Below, in pieces: positions 1-8,786 of a DNA stretch of 64,000 nt (its first letter is position 1; the number at the start of each line of letters is the position of its first letter). The stretch spans positions 307,533 through 371,532 of the forward strand of contig CAURZK010000004.1 of NCBI GenBank assembly GCA_963529855.1, written 5' to 3'. Source of the stretch: 34-65-8 sp963529855 (lineage in GTDB: Bacteria; Pseudomonadota; Alphaproteobacteria; Sphingomonadales; Sphingomonadaceae). A model generated the notes under the pieces. The model saw only the letters and a program-made list of their open reading frames with translations. It made no database searches and had not been told where the DNA came from. A program made the translations under genes and the position numbers.

Positions 1-1149
1 CGCTCGATCACCGTGCTCGGCGCAACCGGATCGATCGGCGCCTCCACGCTCGATCTGATCCGGCGCGAACGGGACAAGTGGCGGGTCGTGGCGTTGACCG
101 CTAATGGCAACGTTGCGCAACTCGCCAAGCTGGCCCGCGAATTCGGTGCCGAAATCGCCGTTTGCGGCGACGAAGGGTGCTTGCCCGCCCTGCGCGAGGC
201 GCTGTCGGGCACTGGTATTGAAACGGCCGGGGGCGCACGGGCACTGGTCGAGGCGGCAGCACGCCCGGTCGACATGACCGTCGCCGCGATCGTCGGCTGC
301 GCGGGTCTCGCTCCGGTCATGGCAGCGGTCGAGCGGGGCGGCACGATCGCGCTTGCCAACAAGGAGGCGCTGGTTGCAGCCGGCGAGGTCCTGATGGCCG
401 CCGCCCGGCGCCACGGCGCGACCTTGCTGCCGACCGATTCCGAACACAACGCAATCTTCCAGTGCCTCCAGGGCGGGCGGATAGAGGACGTGCGCGTCAT
501 CACGCTCACCGCCAGCGGGGGGCCGTTCCGGACCTGGACCCGCGATCAGCTCGACGCCGCCACGCCCAAACAGGCCGTGGCCCATCCCAACTGGGACATG
601 GGCGCCAAGATCAGCGTCGATTCCGCGACCATGATGAACAAGGGGCTGGAGTTCATTGAGGCGCACCACCTGTTTCCGGTCGGCCTCGACAAGCTGCGCA
701 TCGTCGTTCACCCGCAAAGCGTGATCCATTCGATGGTCGAATACCGCGACGGATCGACCCTGGCGCAGCTCGGCCCCAGCGACATGCGCGTGCCGATTGC
801 ATCGTGCCTCGCATATCCTGCGCGCATGGACACGCCTTGCGACCGGCTCGACCTGCCGGCCTTGGGCCAGCTCACGTTCGAGGCGCCGGATGAGGATCGC
901 TTCCCCGCCACCCGGCTGGCGCGAGAGGCCGCTCACGCAGGCGGCGCGGCCCCGGCAGTGCTCAACGCCGCGAACGAGATCGCGGTCGCGCGTTTCCTTG
1001 CGGGACAGCTTTCGTTCACGAGCATCGCGGCAGTAGTGGAGGAAACACTCACCCGTTATAGCCCTGCCGCGCCCGATGCGCTCGACGCCGTGCTGGCGGT
1101 CGATGCCGAAGCGCGCGCCAGGGCCGCGGAACTGCTGGAGACTGCCTGA
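1..1149 (+). CDS. dxr: 1-deoxy-D-xylulose 5-phosphate reductoisomerase (5'-partial)
   Basis: This enzyme makes 2-C-methyl-D-erythritol 4-phosphate with NADPH in the MEP isoprenoid pathway, in the cytoplasm. The open frame runs in from the window edge. It reads R-S-I-T-V-L-G-A-T-G-S-I-G, the N-terminal NADPH-binding GATGSIG loop, so only a few residues are missing and the internal GTG at 13 is not the real start. Visible family motifs are LANKEALVAAG, PTDSEHNAIFQ (metal ligands Asp146 and Glu148 of the partial protein) and SVDSATMMNKGLEF. About 382 residues are present, near the usual length. The rseP start follows one base after the stop, so the two are almost certainly co-transcribed. Confidence 0.96.
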   Translation, partial: RSITVLGATGSIGASTLDLIRRERDKWRVVALTANGNVAQLAKLAREFGAEIAVCGDEGCLPALREALSGTGIETAGGARALVEAAARPVDMTVAAIVGCAGLAPVMAAVERGGTIALANKEALVAAGEVLMAAARRHGATLLPTDSEHNAIFQCLQGGRIEDVRVITLTASGGPFRTWTRDQLDAATPKQAVAHPNWDMGAKISVDSATMMNKGLEFIEAHHLFPVGLDKLRIVVHPQSVIHSMVEYRDGSTLAQLGPSDMRVPIASCLAYPARMDTPCDRLDLPALGQLTFEAPDEDRFPATRLAREAAHAGGAAPAVLNAANEIAVARFLAGQLSFTSIAAVVEETLTRYSPAAPDALDAVLAVDAEARARAAELLETA

Positions 1150-1150
1150 C

Positions 1151-2290
1151 TTGTTCCAAAGCCCGCCCTTCTGGATGTACATCGTCGGATTCCTGCTGGT
1201 CCTGGGTCCGTTGATCACTGTCCACGAATTCGGCCATTATCTGGTCGGCCGCCTGTTTGGGGTTAAGGCTGAGGCGTTTTCGGTCGGGTTCGGCAAGGAA
1301 CTGGCGGGGTTCACCGATCGGCGCGGCACCCGCTGGAAGCTGTCTGCCTTGCCGCTGGGCGGCTATGTCCAGTTCAAGGGCGACATGAACCCGGCCAGTA
1401 TTCCCGACGAGGAAGCGCTTGCCACTATCCCAGCTAGCGAGCGCCACGACGCATTCCATTTCAAGCCGTTATGGCAACGGGCACTGATCGTATTTGCGGG
1501 ACCTGCAACCAACTTGATCGTGGCGATTGCGATTCTCGCCGCCTTTGCGATGGCCTATGGCCGGGAAGTCCCGGCGGACCCGGCGGAACAGAACTATATC
1601 GCGCGATTTGCAGAAAATTCGGCGGCGCGCGAAGCGGGCCTGAAGGTCGGCGACCGGATTGCGGCAATCGATGGCGAGCCGATGCTCGATTATCGCCAGT
1701 TGCAGCAGACTGTGCACTTGCATCCCGGGAAGCGGATCTCGGTCACCGTCGAGCGCGGTGACGAGACGCTGACGGTGCCCATGACAATTCGCGGCGTGGT
1801 GATGAAGGACCCGTTCGGCAACGCGTCGACCATCGGGCTGATCGGTATCGAAAGCCAGCCCACAGAGCGGAAATTCGTGCCCGTCGGCCCAATCGAGGCG
1901 CTCGGTGTCGCGGCCAATCAGTCGGCGCAAATTCTCAAGATGATGATCACCGGCATCGCGCAGATATTCGCTGGCGACAGGTCGCTGCAGGAACTGGGCG
2001 GGCCGATCAAGATCGCAAAGTTTTCCGGCGAGCAGTTAAGCCTCGGACCTGACGCGTTTATCTGGTTCGCTGCGATGATCTCGCTTAATTTGGCATTCAT
2101 CAACCTGTTGCCAATCCCGGCGCTCGACGGTGGTCATCTGGCTTTCTACGCGGCCGAAGCGGTCCGGAGAAAGCCGGTCGGTCCGCGCGGTCAGGAACTG
2201 GCGTTCCGCACCGGCATCGCGCTCGTGCTGATGCTGATGGTGTTCGTCACGATCAATGATGTCGTGTCGCTGCCGGTCTTCTCCGGCTGA
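1151..2290 (+). CDS. rseP: RIP metalloprotease RseP (site-2 protease family)
   Basis: This is an inner-membrane intramembrane zinc protease; in proteobacteria RseP cleaves anti-sigma factors and leftover signal peptides. The HEFGH zinc motif is at residues 25-29 inside the first membrane helix. A PDZ domain occupies roughly residues 120-200. The second conserved motif NLLPIPALDGGH, carrying the third zinc ligand, starts near residue 318, and a last helix follows. The length of 379 residues is normal. I chose the TTG at 1151 because it directly follows the dxr stop; the ATG at 1175 is an alternative that would shorten the first helix by eight residues. The dxr-rseP-bamA order is standard in alphaproteobacteria. 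Confidence 0.95.
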   Translation: MFQSPPFWMYIVGFLLVLGPLITVHEFGHYLVGRLFGVKAEAFSVGFGKELAGFTDRRGTRWKLSALPLGGYVQFKGDMNPASIPDEEALATIPASERHDAFHFKPLWQRALIVFAGPATNLIVAIAILAAFAMAYGREVPADPAEQNYIARFAENSAAREAGLKVGDRIAAIDGEPMLDYRQLQQTVHLHPGKRISVTVERGDETLTVPMTIRGVVMKDPFGNASTIGLIGIESQPTERKFVPVGPIEALGVAANQSAQILKMMITGIAQIFAGDRSLQELGGPIKIAKFSGEQLSLGPDAFIWFAAMISLNLAFINLLPIPALDGGHLAFYAAEAVRRKPVGPRGQELAFRTGIALVLMLMVFVTINDVVSLPVFSG

Positions 2291-2441
2291 TCGCGACGAA
2301 GGGAAAAACCACGGGGGTTGACGTCTACCGCCGCTTGATTGGGGGCATGGCATCGGGCAAGGGCGGCGTTTGTCGCGCGGGCCCCGCCAGATCGGGCGGA
2401 TTGAATGCGCATGACAGGATTTGGACGGGATCACCGTGTCG

Positions 2442-5123
2442 ATGACGAATAACGAAATTTGCAGCGGCCTGGCCGCAACCCGTATCCGCCGCCTCGCGTT
2501 TGCCCTGCTTGGGGGGACGATGCTGGCGGGCATCCCTGCCGCAGCCCTGGCGCAGGACCCGGCCGCTGCCGCGCAGCCGCCCGTCGCGGCAACGGCGCAG
2601 CAGGATATCGTGCGCACGATCACCGTGACCGGGGCGGAGCGGCTGGAGCCGCAAACCATCCTGTCCTACATCCGCCTGCGTCCGGGCGACGTATACACCC
2701 AGGCAGCCGCCGACCAGGCGATCAAGGACCTTTACGCGACCGAATTGTTCGCCAGCGCCAGCGTGCGCAATGATGGCGGGGCGGTGGTGATCGAAGTCAC
2801 CGAAAACCCCGTGGTCAACCGCATCGTTCTGGAAGGCAACCGCCGGATCAAGAACGACAAGATCCTTCCTGAAATCAAGCTGGCCCCGCGGCAGATCTTC
2901 ACCCGGTCAAAGGTCCGCGCGGATACCGCCCGCATCATCGAGCTGTACAAGCGCCAGGGCCGCTTCGCCGCGACGGTGGAGCCCAAGCTGGTCCAACTCA
3001 GCCAGAACCGCGTCGATATCGTCTACGAGATCAGCGAAGGACCCAAGTCTAGGGTTCGCCAGATCAACATCATCGGCAACGAGGAATTCAGCGACGGCGA
3101 CCTCAAGGGCGAGATGGTGACCAAGGAAGCGCGTCTGACGCGTTTCTTCAGCTCCAACACCAGCTACGATCCGGATCGCCTGGCTTTCGACCAGCAGAAG
3201 CTGCGCCAGTTCTACCTGACCGAAGGCTATGCTGATTTCCGCGTCGTATCCGCCGTCGCCGAACTGACCCCTGACAAGCGCGACTTCATCATCACCTACG
3301 TGGTGGAAGAAGGCGAGCGCTACAAGTTCGGCGACGTGACGGTCGAGAGCCAGCTACGCGACTTTGACAGCGACGGCATGACGGCCAACCTGCCGATGAA
3401 AACGGGCGACTGGTACAATGCGAAGGCGGTTGAAGACACTGTCGAGCAGATGACCGAACTGGCCGGTACGTTCGGCTATGCCTTTGCCGACGTGCAGCCG
3501 CAGTTCCGCCGGAACCGCGAAGACCTGACGATGGACGTCACCTACCAGATCCGCGAAGCTCCGCGCGTCTATGTCGAGCGGGTCGACATCAACGGCAACA
3601 CGCTGACGCAGGATAAGGTGGTGCGTCGCGAATTCCGCTTGGTGGAAGGCGACGCGTTCAACTCTCTTCAAGTCGCGCGCTCGACCAACCGGATCAAATC
3701 GCTTGGCTATTTCCAGGAAAACTTCGAGATCCAGCAGAAGGAAGGCAGCGCGCCCGACCGGATTGTGCTCGAAGCAAATGTGGAAGAACAGCCGACCGGC
3801 GAACTGCAGCTGTCGGCCGGCTTCTCGTCGCTCGAAAGCTTCATTCTTGCCGCGTCGATCCGCCAGCGCAACTTCCGCGGCCGCGGCCAGACGGTCGGCG
3901 CCGGGGTCAACTATTCGCGCTATTCGCGCTCGTTCAACCTGAGCTTTGCCGAACCTTATGTGTTCGACCGCAATATCTCGGCAGGCGTGGACATCTATCG
4001 CCGCGACTTCCGCAGCTTCAATTTCGCCAACAGCGACCGCAACAACACGTTCGAGCAGGCAACTACCGGCTTCTCGATCCGTGCGGGTGTACCGCTGACC
4101 GAGTATATTTCGGCTGTCGGCAGCTACACGCTGAACTACGACGATATCTCGCTGGGTGACCAGTACTTCTCCGACAACGATGGCGACGGCGTGCGCACTT
4201 GCGACCCGCTGTTGGCCGGCCGCTATCTGTGCGAAGCGCTGGGCGAACGGGTCAGCTCGATCCTGGGTCTGACGCTGTCCTATGATTCGCTGGACAGCCG
4301 CCTGCGGCCGACGCGCGGGCAGTCGCTCTCGCTTACGGGCGAGTTTGCCGGCCTTGGCGGCGACACCAAGTATTTCCGCCTGCGCGCGCGCGGTGCGAAG
4401 TACTGGAATGTGATGAACGGCTTCATCTTCTCGGTCCAGGCTGAAGGTGGCTACATCAAGGGGTTTGAGGGCCGCAGCGGGCCCGGCGTCGACGAGGTTC
4501 GCCTCAACGACCGGTTCTTCCTGGGTGAACCGCAGTTCCGCGGCTTCGACATTCGCGGCGTTGGCCCGCGCGTTGTCCGCCTGAACTATCTCGACGACGA
4601 CAACAATGCCGCGACCCCGCGCGTGCTGCAGTCGCTCGACGAGGCGCGTGAGGCGCGGACTCTGATCGACGACGCCATCGGCGGCCGGGCCTACTACCTC
4701 GGCCGGGCCGAGCTCGAAATTCCGCTAGGCAGCGGCGCAAGCGAACTGGGTCTGCGCCCGTCAGCGTTTGTCGACGTCGGCGCCTTGTTCAACGTTACGC
4801 AGCCAGTGCTGCAGGATTTCCCCAACGGGCTGCAGGATCGCAATGCCAATGGGGAATTGCTGTACATTCAGGCCGGCAGCGCGACGCTCGTCACCAATCC
4901 CGTGGCCCCCGACGGCACGGCCAATACGCCGTCGATCCCCGAGCGGACCTACTTCAGCGAGGTCTTCCTGGGCGATTCGGCCAGCCCGCGTGTTTCGATC
5001 GGTATCGGCGTAAACTGGAATTCGCCCTTCGGCCCATTCCGCATCGACTTCGCCCATGCGCTGCGCACGCAGCCGGGCGACGATACCAAGCGCTTCACCT
5101 TCAACGTAGGAACCCAATTCTGA
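2442..5123 (+). CDS. bamA: Outer membrane protein assembly factor BamA
   Basis: This is the essential Omp85 protein that folds beta-barrel proteins into the outer membrane. From the ATG at 2442 the protein begins with a Sec signal peptide ending near AAALAQ (about residue 38). Successive POTRA domains follow (for example the stretch around VNRIVLEGNRRIKNDKI), and then a 16-strand barrel. The chain closes with FNVGTQF, ending in the aromatic residue expected for barrel recognition. At 893 residues it is a typical alphaproteobacterial length. A TTG seven codons upstream at 2421 is in frame but less likely. The stop overlaps the next ATG by one base, coupling it to the periplasmic chaperone gene. 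Confidence 0.95.
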   Translation: MTNNEICSGLAATRIRRLAFALLGGTMLAGIPAAALAQDPAAAAQPPVAATAQQDIVRTITVTGAERLEPQTILSYIRLRPGDVYTQAAADQAIKDLYATELFASASVRNDGGAVVIEVTENPVVNRIVLEGNRRIKNDKILPEIKLAPRQIFTRSKVRADTARIIELYKRQGRFAATVEPKLVQLSQNRVDIVYEISEGPKSRVRQINIIGNEEFSDGDLKGEMVTKEARLTRFFSSNTSYDPDRLAFDQQKLRQFYLTEGYADFRVVSAVAELTPDKRDFIITYVVEEGERYKFGDVTVESQLRDFDSDGMTANLPMKTGDWYNAKAVEDTVEQMTELAGTFGYAFADVQPQFRRNREDLTMDVTYQIREAPRVYVERVDINGNTLTQDKVVRREFRLVEGDAFNSLQVARSTNRIKSLGYFQENFEIQQKEGSAPDRIVLEANVEEQPTGELQLSAGFSSLESFILAASIRQRNFRGRGQTVGAGVNYSRYSRSFNLSFAEPYVFDRNISAGVDIYRRDFRSFNFANSDRNNTFEQATTGFSIRAGVPLTEYISAVGSYTLNYDDISLGDQYFSDNDGDGVRTCDPLLAGRYLCEALGERVSSILGLTLSYDSLDSRLRPTRGQSLSLTGEFAGLGGDTKYFRLRARGAKYWNVMNGFIFSVQAEGGYIKGFEGRSGPGVDEVRLNDRFFLGEPQFRGFDIRGVGPRVVRLNYLDDDNNAATPRVLQSLDEAREARTLIDDAIGGRAYYLGRAELEIPLGSGASELGLRPSAFVDVGALFNVTQPVLQDFPNGLQDRNANGELLYIQAGSATLVTNPVAPDGTANTPSIPERTYFSEVFLGDSASPRVSIGIGVNWNSPFGPFRIDFAHALRTQPGDDTKRFTFNVGTQF

Positions 5124-5821
5124 TGAACCGCATCCTTTCCACGCTCGCCGTTGCCGGCGCAGCAACCGCCGCGATTGCAGCGACCCCCGTTTCGGCCCAG
5201 GTTAACGGCATGGCCACGGCCAGCCCCGAAGCCGTGATCGTGCGCGCCGCCGCCCGCGTTGCCGGTTACAACCAGATCGAGCAGACCTACGCCGCGCAGA
5301 TCCAGCAGATCCGCACGGTTCGCCAGGAAGCGGCCACCCTGCAGCAGTCGCTCGACACCAACCGCGACGGCAACCTGACCGAACAGGAAGTCCAGGCGAA
5401 CCCGGGTGTGGTGCAGCAGCTCCAGCAGAAAGAGCAGCAGGTCGCCCAGATCAGCCAGCCGATCGTGATGGCGCAGTATTACGTGATCGAGCAGCTCATC
5501 AACGATTACCAGAACGCGCAGAATCAGGTGCTGCAGCAGAAGCGCATCCAGGTGCTGATCGCTCCCGACGCGATCCAGTATGCGCCCGACAACTTCAATG
5601 TCACCAACGACATTCTGGCAGCTCTCGACAAGCGTCTGCCGACCGTCACCACTACGCCGCCGGCAGGCTGGCAGCCGCGCCCCGAAACCGCGCAGACTCA
5701 CCAGGCGATCCAGCAGATTCTGATGGCCGCCGCCCAGCAGCAGGCGATGCGCCAGCAGCAGCAGCAGCAGCAGCAAGGCCAGCAGCCGCAGCAGCCGGCG
5801 CAGACGCCGCAGGGTCGCTGA
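5123..5821 (+). CDS. OmpH/Skp-family periplasmic chaperone-like protein
   Basis: Members of this family hold unfolded outer-membrane proteins in the periplasm and deliver them to BamA. The 232-residue protein has an N-terminal signal peptide (cleavage after PVSAQ, about residue 26). A long Gln/Glu-rich helical, probably coiled-coil, region follows, then a low-complexity tail of about 40 residues rich in Gln and Pro. Its start overlaps the bamA stop (TGATG), which fits a joint role. The poly-Gln tail is longer than in enterobacterial Skp and is a lineage feature I cannot assign a function to. Confidence 0.85.
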   Translation: MNRILSTLAVAGAATAAIAATPVSAQVNGMATASPEAVIVRAAARVAGYNQIEQTYAAQIQQIRTVRQEAATLQQSLDTNRDGNLTEQEVQANPGVVQQLQQKEQQVAQISQPIVMAQYYVIEQLINDYQNAQNQVLQQKRIQVLIAPDAIQYAPDNFNVTNDILAALDKRLPTVTTTPPAGWQPRPETAQTHQAIQQILMAAAQQQAMRQQQQQQQQGQQPQQPAQTPQGR

Positions 5822-5843
5822 TCCAGGGGCACGGGGCAGGGTC

Positions 5844-6314
5844 ATGAGCAACGACAGCGGCACGCCCGCTTACGACATTCGCAAGGTGCTCAAGGCCCTG
5901 CCGCATCGCTATCCGCTGCTGCTGGTCGACCGGGTAAAGTCGATCGAACTGGGCGAACGGATTCACGCGGTGAAGGCGGTGACCTTCAACGAGGAATTCT
6001 TTCAGGGCCACTTCCCCGGCGCGCCGATTATGCCCGGCGTGCTGCAGATCGAGGCAATGGCCCAGGCCGCCGCGATCCTGGGGATCGAGACGCTGGAACT
6101 TTCCGGCACCGGCAAGCTGGTCTACTTCATGGGGATCGAGAACGCCAAGTTCCGCAGTCCCGTGACGCCCGGTTGCCTGCTCGATCTCGAGGTTGAATTC
6201 GTCCAGAAGCGCAGCCGCGTCTACAAGTTCAAGGGACGCGCCAGCGTGGAAGGCAAGACCACTTGCGAGGTGGAATTCACCGCGATGATTGCAGACCCGC
6301 CTGCCGACGACTGA
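5844..6314 (+). CDS. fabZ: 3-hydroxyacyl-ACP dehydratase FabZ
   Basis: FabZ dehydrates (3R)-hydroxyacyl-ACP in fatty acid elongation; its gene next to bamA and ompH is the usual placement with lipid A and envelope genes. The 156-residue hot-dog fold shows HRYPLLLVDR at 21-30 and the catalytic signature GHFPGAPIMPGVLQIEAMAQ with His56 and Glu70. The ATG at 5844 follows a short gap of 22 bases containing the purine-rich GGGGCAGGG. Confidence 0.96.
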   Translation: MSNDSGTPAYDIRKVLKALPHRYPLLLVDRVKSIELGERIHAVKAVTFNEEFFQGHFPGAPIMPGVLQIEAMAQAAAILGIETLELSGTGKLVYFMGIENAKFRSPVTPGCLLDLEVEFVQKRSRVYKFKGRASVEGKTTCEVEFTAMIADPPADD

Positions 6315-6410
6315 CCCTTGCCAAATGCGGCGCGCACCTCTATGCGCGCCGCTTTCCAATAGACAGCTGGACCGGTCGGAACCGTTCCGATGCTAGGAAG
6401 GACATATGCC

Positions 6411-6638
6411 ATGAAGGCCGAAGGACATCCCGAGTACCACATGATCACGGTCAAGATGACCGATGGGACCGAATTCCAGACCCGCAGCACCTGGGGCAAG
6501 GAAGGCGATACGCTGGCACTCGAAATTGATCCGACCAGCCACCCGGCCTGGACCGGGGGCAAGCAGCAGCTGTCGGAAGGTGGCCGCGTGGCCGCGTTCA
6601 ACAAGCGCTTTGGCGGGCTCACCCTCAAGAAGGGTTGA
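6411..6638 (+). CDS. rpmE: 50S ribosomal protein L31
   Basis: This is a component of the large ribosomal subunit. The 75-residue product begins MKAEGHPEYHMITVKMTDG and contains RSTWGKEGDTL and DPTSHPAWTGG, the alphaproteobacterial L31 signature. It lacks the CxxC zinc-ribbon cysteines, so it is the cysteine-free (C-) form. An in-frame ATG lies seven codons upstream at 6390, but AGGAAGG directly precedes 6411 at good distance and family members begin with MKA. A strong terminator follows. Confidence 0.95.
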   Translation: MKAEGHPEYHMITVKMTDGTEFQTRSTWGKEGDTLALEIDPTSHPAWTGGKQQLSEGGRVAAFNKRFGGLTLKKG

Positions 6639-6678
6639 GGCTCCATCGCTGGGCGCATGGCGCCAGCGAATTTTCGAA

Positions 6679-6705
6679 GGGCGGTCCCGCGGGGCCGCCC
6701 TTTTT
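6679..6705 (+). terminator. Rho-independent terminator of rpmE
   Basis: A 10-bp GC-rich stem (left arm GGGCGGTCCC, right arm GGGGCCGCCC with one G-T wobble, 2-nt loop) is followed directly by TTTTT. It sits 40 bases after the rpmE stop and just before the 3' end of the convergent oxygenase gene. Confidence 0.85.
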
Positions 6706-6713
6706 CGTCAGGG

Positions 6714-7346
6714 TCATCCCCACGGCTGTTCGCGGTACCATTTCGTGATGACGTATTTCAGGCCCCTGCGAACTTTCATGCCGTGGTGCAGGGTATTTGG
6801 GTTGACGCGCCCATCCGGTCGGCGATTGTTCCAGGCGAGCAACTTGCCCGTTTCCGGCTGAAAGATCTTGTTCAGTGCCTTGAACCTCGTCCCGCCGCCG
6901 GCGACCACATCGTTGAGATAGATCATGAAGGTCAAGGTGCGCTGGCCCGCCACGGAACAATACCGCGCATAATCGGCGCCATCGGGCGCAAAGTAATCCG
7001 TGTGCGGCTTGAATTCCTGCCCCACGTCGTAGCGTTGCCCCTGCAGCGGCTCGCCAAACTGCGGATCGATGCCGGACAAATCGGCCAGCATGGCATCGAG
7101 TTCGCGCACGATCGGCACGTCCGGCGAAAGATCGCAGGTCTCGCTGGTGCGGAAATAGCGGTCGCCGTTGTCGTCCGCGATGGTGGAGGGGCGTCGGTCA
7201 GCTTCGACCAGCGTTATTAGCTCGGCGCACATTGCGGGCGCCAGGAACCCGCGCAGCTGAAACAGTTCCATCTTGTCGCTGGGGATTCGCTGCATGCCCC
7301 GCCGGCCTAGCAGCTTCGTTGCAATGGATTCGCAGGCTTGTTGCAT
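6714..7346 (-). CDS. 2-oxoglutarate/Fe(II) oxygenase, prolyl 4-hydroxylase-like
   Basis: The C-terminal half matches the P4Hc double-stranded beta-helix domain. The iron-binding HTD motif is at His116-Asp118, a second His at 187/188 lies in LHHGMKV, and the 2-oxoglutarate-binding Lys is near 197. Upstream is a helical N-terminal part. The full length is 210 residues. Such enzymes hydroxylate a protein proline or related residue, but the substrate cannot be read from the sequence. An internal Met at residue 18 is an alternative start. The gene stands alone between the rpmE terminator and tRNA-His. Confidence 0.82.
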   Translation of the reverse strand: MQQACESIATKLLGRRGMQRIPSDKMELFQLRGFLAPAMCAELITLVEADRRPSTIADDNGDRYFRTSETCDLSPDVPIVRELDAMLADLSGIDPQFGEPLQGQRYDVGQEFKPHTDYFAPDGADYARYCSVAGQRTLTFMIYLNDVVAGGGTRFKALNKIFQPETGKLLAWNNRRPDGRVNPNTLHHGMKVRRGLKYVITKWYREQPWG

Positions 7347-7548
7347 CGACGTTGTGTGTATCGGTCACCACCGTTGTACAACCTGCGAAATTTTCTTGCG
7401 CGAAGTGGCTGCTGGCGCACTTTTCGCTTTGCAAAATGGCCATGACATGCAACAGGCGCGCACCCGTGAAGTGGGTCCTTGACCACACTGCACGAGTGCG
7501 TATCAGCCCCGCTTGCGCGGCTGCCCAGCAGGTGGGCCGGGGTTTGTG

Positions 7549-7625
7549 GCGATCGTAGCTCAGTTGGTTAGAGCGCCGGTTTGTGGTACCGGAGGTCGGG
7601 GGTTCGAGACCCCTCGATCGCCCCA
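7549..7625 (+). tRNA. tRNA-His (GTG anticodon)
   Basis: A cloverleaf can be folded with acceptor GCGATCG/CGATCGC, D-arm GCTCAGTTGGTTAGAGC, anticodon stem CCGGT/ACCGG around TTGTGGT (anticodon GTG), T-loop TTCGAGA, discriminator C and encoded CCA. The base before the acceptor (7548) is G, so the His-specific G-1:C73 pair is genomically encoded. Confidence 0.95.
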
Positions 7626-7670
7626 TTTCCCCCGTATTTTCCGCGCCGTATGAAACGGGGCATCCAGGCG

Positions 7671-8732
7671 ATGACGGCTTACTGGACCGAAGCGGACTAT
7701 GACGATCACGAGCTGGTTCAGCTCGTACGCGATCCCAAGTCTGGTCTCACCGCGATCATCGCGCTTCATTCGACACATTTGGGGCCGGGCGCTGGTGGAA
7801 CGCGGTTTTGGCATTACGCCGATCCCGCCAACGCCATGCGCGATGCCCTGCGCCTCAGCCGCGGCATGAGCTACAAAAACGCCATGGCCGGTCTGCCGAT
7901 GGGCGGGGGCAAGGCGGTCATTCTGGCCGACAAGGCAAAGCACAAGACGCCCGAGATGCTGGCGGCATTCGGCGAAGCGGTCGAAGCGCTGGGGGGCCGT
8001 TACGTCACTGCAGAAGACGTCGGCATCAGCGAAGCGGACATGGTCACCGTGTCGCAGCACACCCGCTATGTATCCGGCCTGCCGGTCGAGGAAGGCGCCG
8101 CTGGCGGCGATCCGGGGCCGTTTACCGCGATGGGCATCTATCACGGCATCAAGGCGGCCGTGCGTCACAAGCTGGGCAAGGACAACGTCAACGGCGTCCA
8201 CGTTGCAATTCAGGGCACTGGCAGTGTCGGCGGCGGTGTGGCCCGCTTGCTGGCCAAGGATGGTGCGCGACTGACCCTTTCCGATATTCACGAAGACCGG
8301 GCCGAGGCACTGGCCGAGGAACTGGGCGGCGAAGCTGTTTCGCCCGATGCGATCATGAGCGTGGCGTGCGACGTTTTCAGCCCAAATGCGCTGGGTGCGA
8401 TTCTCGATGATGAAGGCATCGCCCGGCTCGAAGCGCCGATCGTTGCCGGCGGGGCGAACAATCAGCTTGCCCGTGCGCACCACGGCGCGCAGCTGGCCGA
8501 ACGCGGCATCCTATATGCCCCTGACTACGTCATCAATGCAGGCGGGATCATTTCGGTCACGCTCGAATACCTGTGCCGCAGCCATGGCGAACCGTGCGAC
8601 ATCAACGAGGTGCGCAAGCGCATCGCGCAGATCCCGGGTCGGCTTGAACAGATCTGGCAGGAAAGCGATGCGAGCGGCGTTTCGCCTGACGTCGTGGCCG
8701 ACCGCATGGCGCAGAAACTGATCGGTCGCTGA
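7671..8732 (+). CDS. Glu/Leu/Phe/Val dehydrogenase
   Basis: This is an NAD-dependent amino acid dehydrogenase that reversibly deaminates an amino acid (probably Leu, Val or Phe) to the 2-oxo acid. The N-terminal domain has the glycine-rich active-site stretch GMSYKNAMAGLPMGGGKA with lysines 69 and 81. The Rossmann domain follows, with QGTGSVGGG. From the ATG at 7671 the protein is 353 residues, the length of leucine/phenylalanine dehydrogenases rather than of the longer glutamate dehydrogenases. A second ATG at 7650 (MKRGIQA) is possible. Substrate preference is not certain. It is followed by the cytochrome c maturation operon without functional connection. Confidence 0.88.
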   Translation: MTAYWTEADYDDHELVQLVRDPKSGLTAIIALHSTHLGPGAGGTRFWHYADPANAMRDALRLSRGMSYKNAMAGLPMGGGKAVILADKAKHKTPEMLAAFGEAVEALGGRYVTAEDVGISEADMVTVSQHTRYVSGLPVEEGAAGGDPGPFTAMGIYHGIKAAVRHKLGKDNVNGVHVAIQGTGSVGGGVARLLAKDGARLTLSDIHEDRAEALAEELGGEAVSPDAIMSVACDVFSPNALGAILDDEGIARLEAPIVAGGANNQLARAHHGAQLAERGILYAPDYVINAGGIISVTLEYLCRSHGEPCDINEVRKRIAQIPGRLEQIWQESDASGVSPDVVADRMAQKLIGR

Positions 8733-8786
8733 CGCATTTCCTTGATAGCCGCGCGCCCCCCTGCCAAAGGGGCGCCGGACTGTTTC

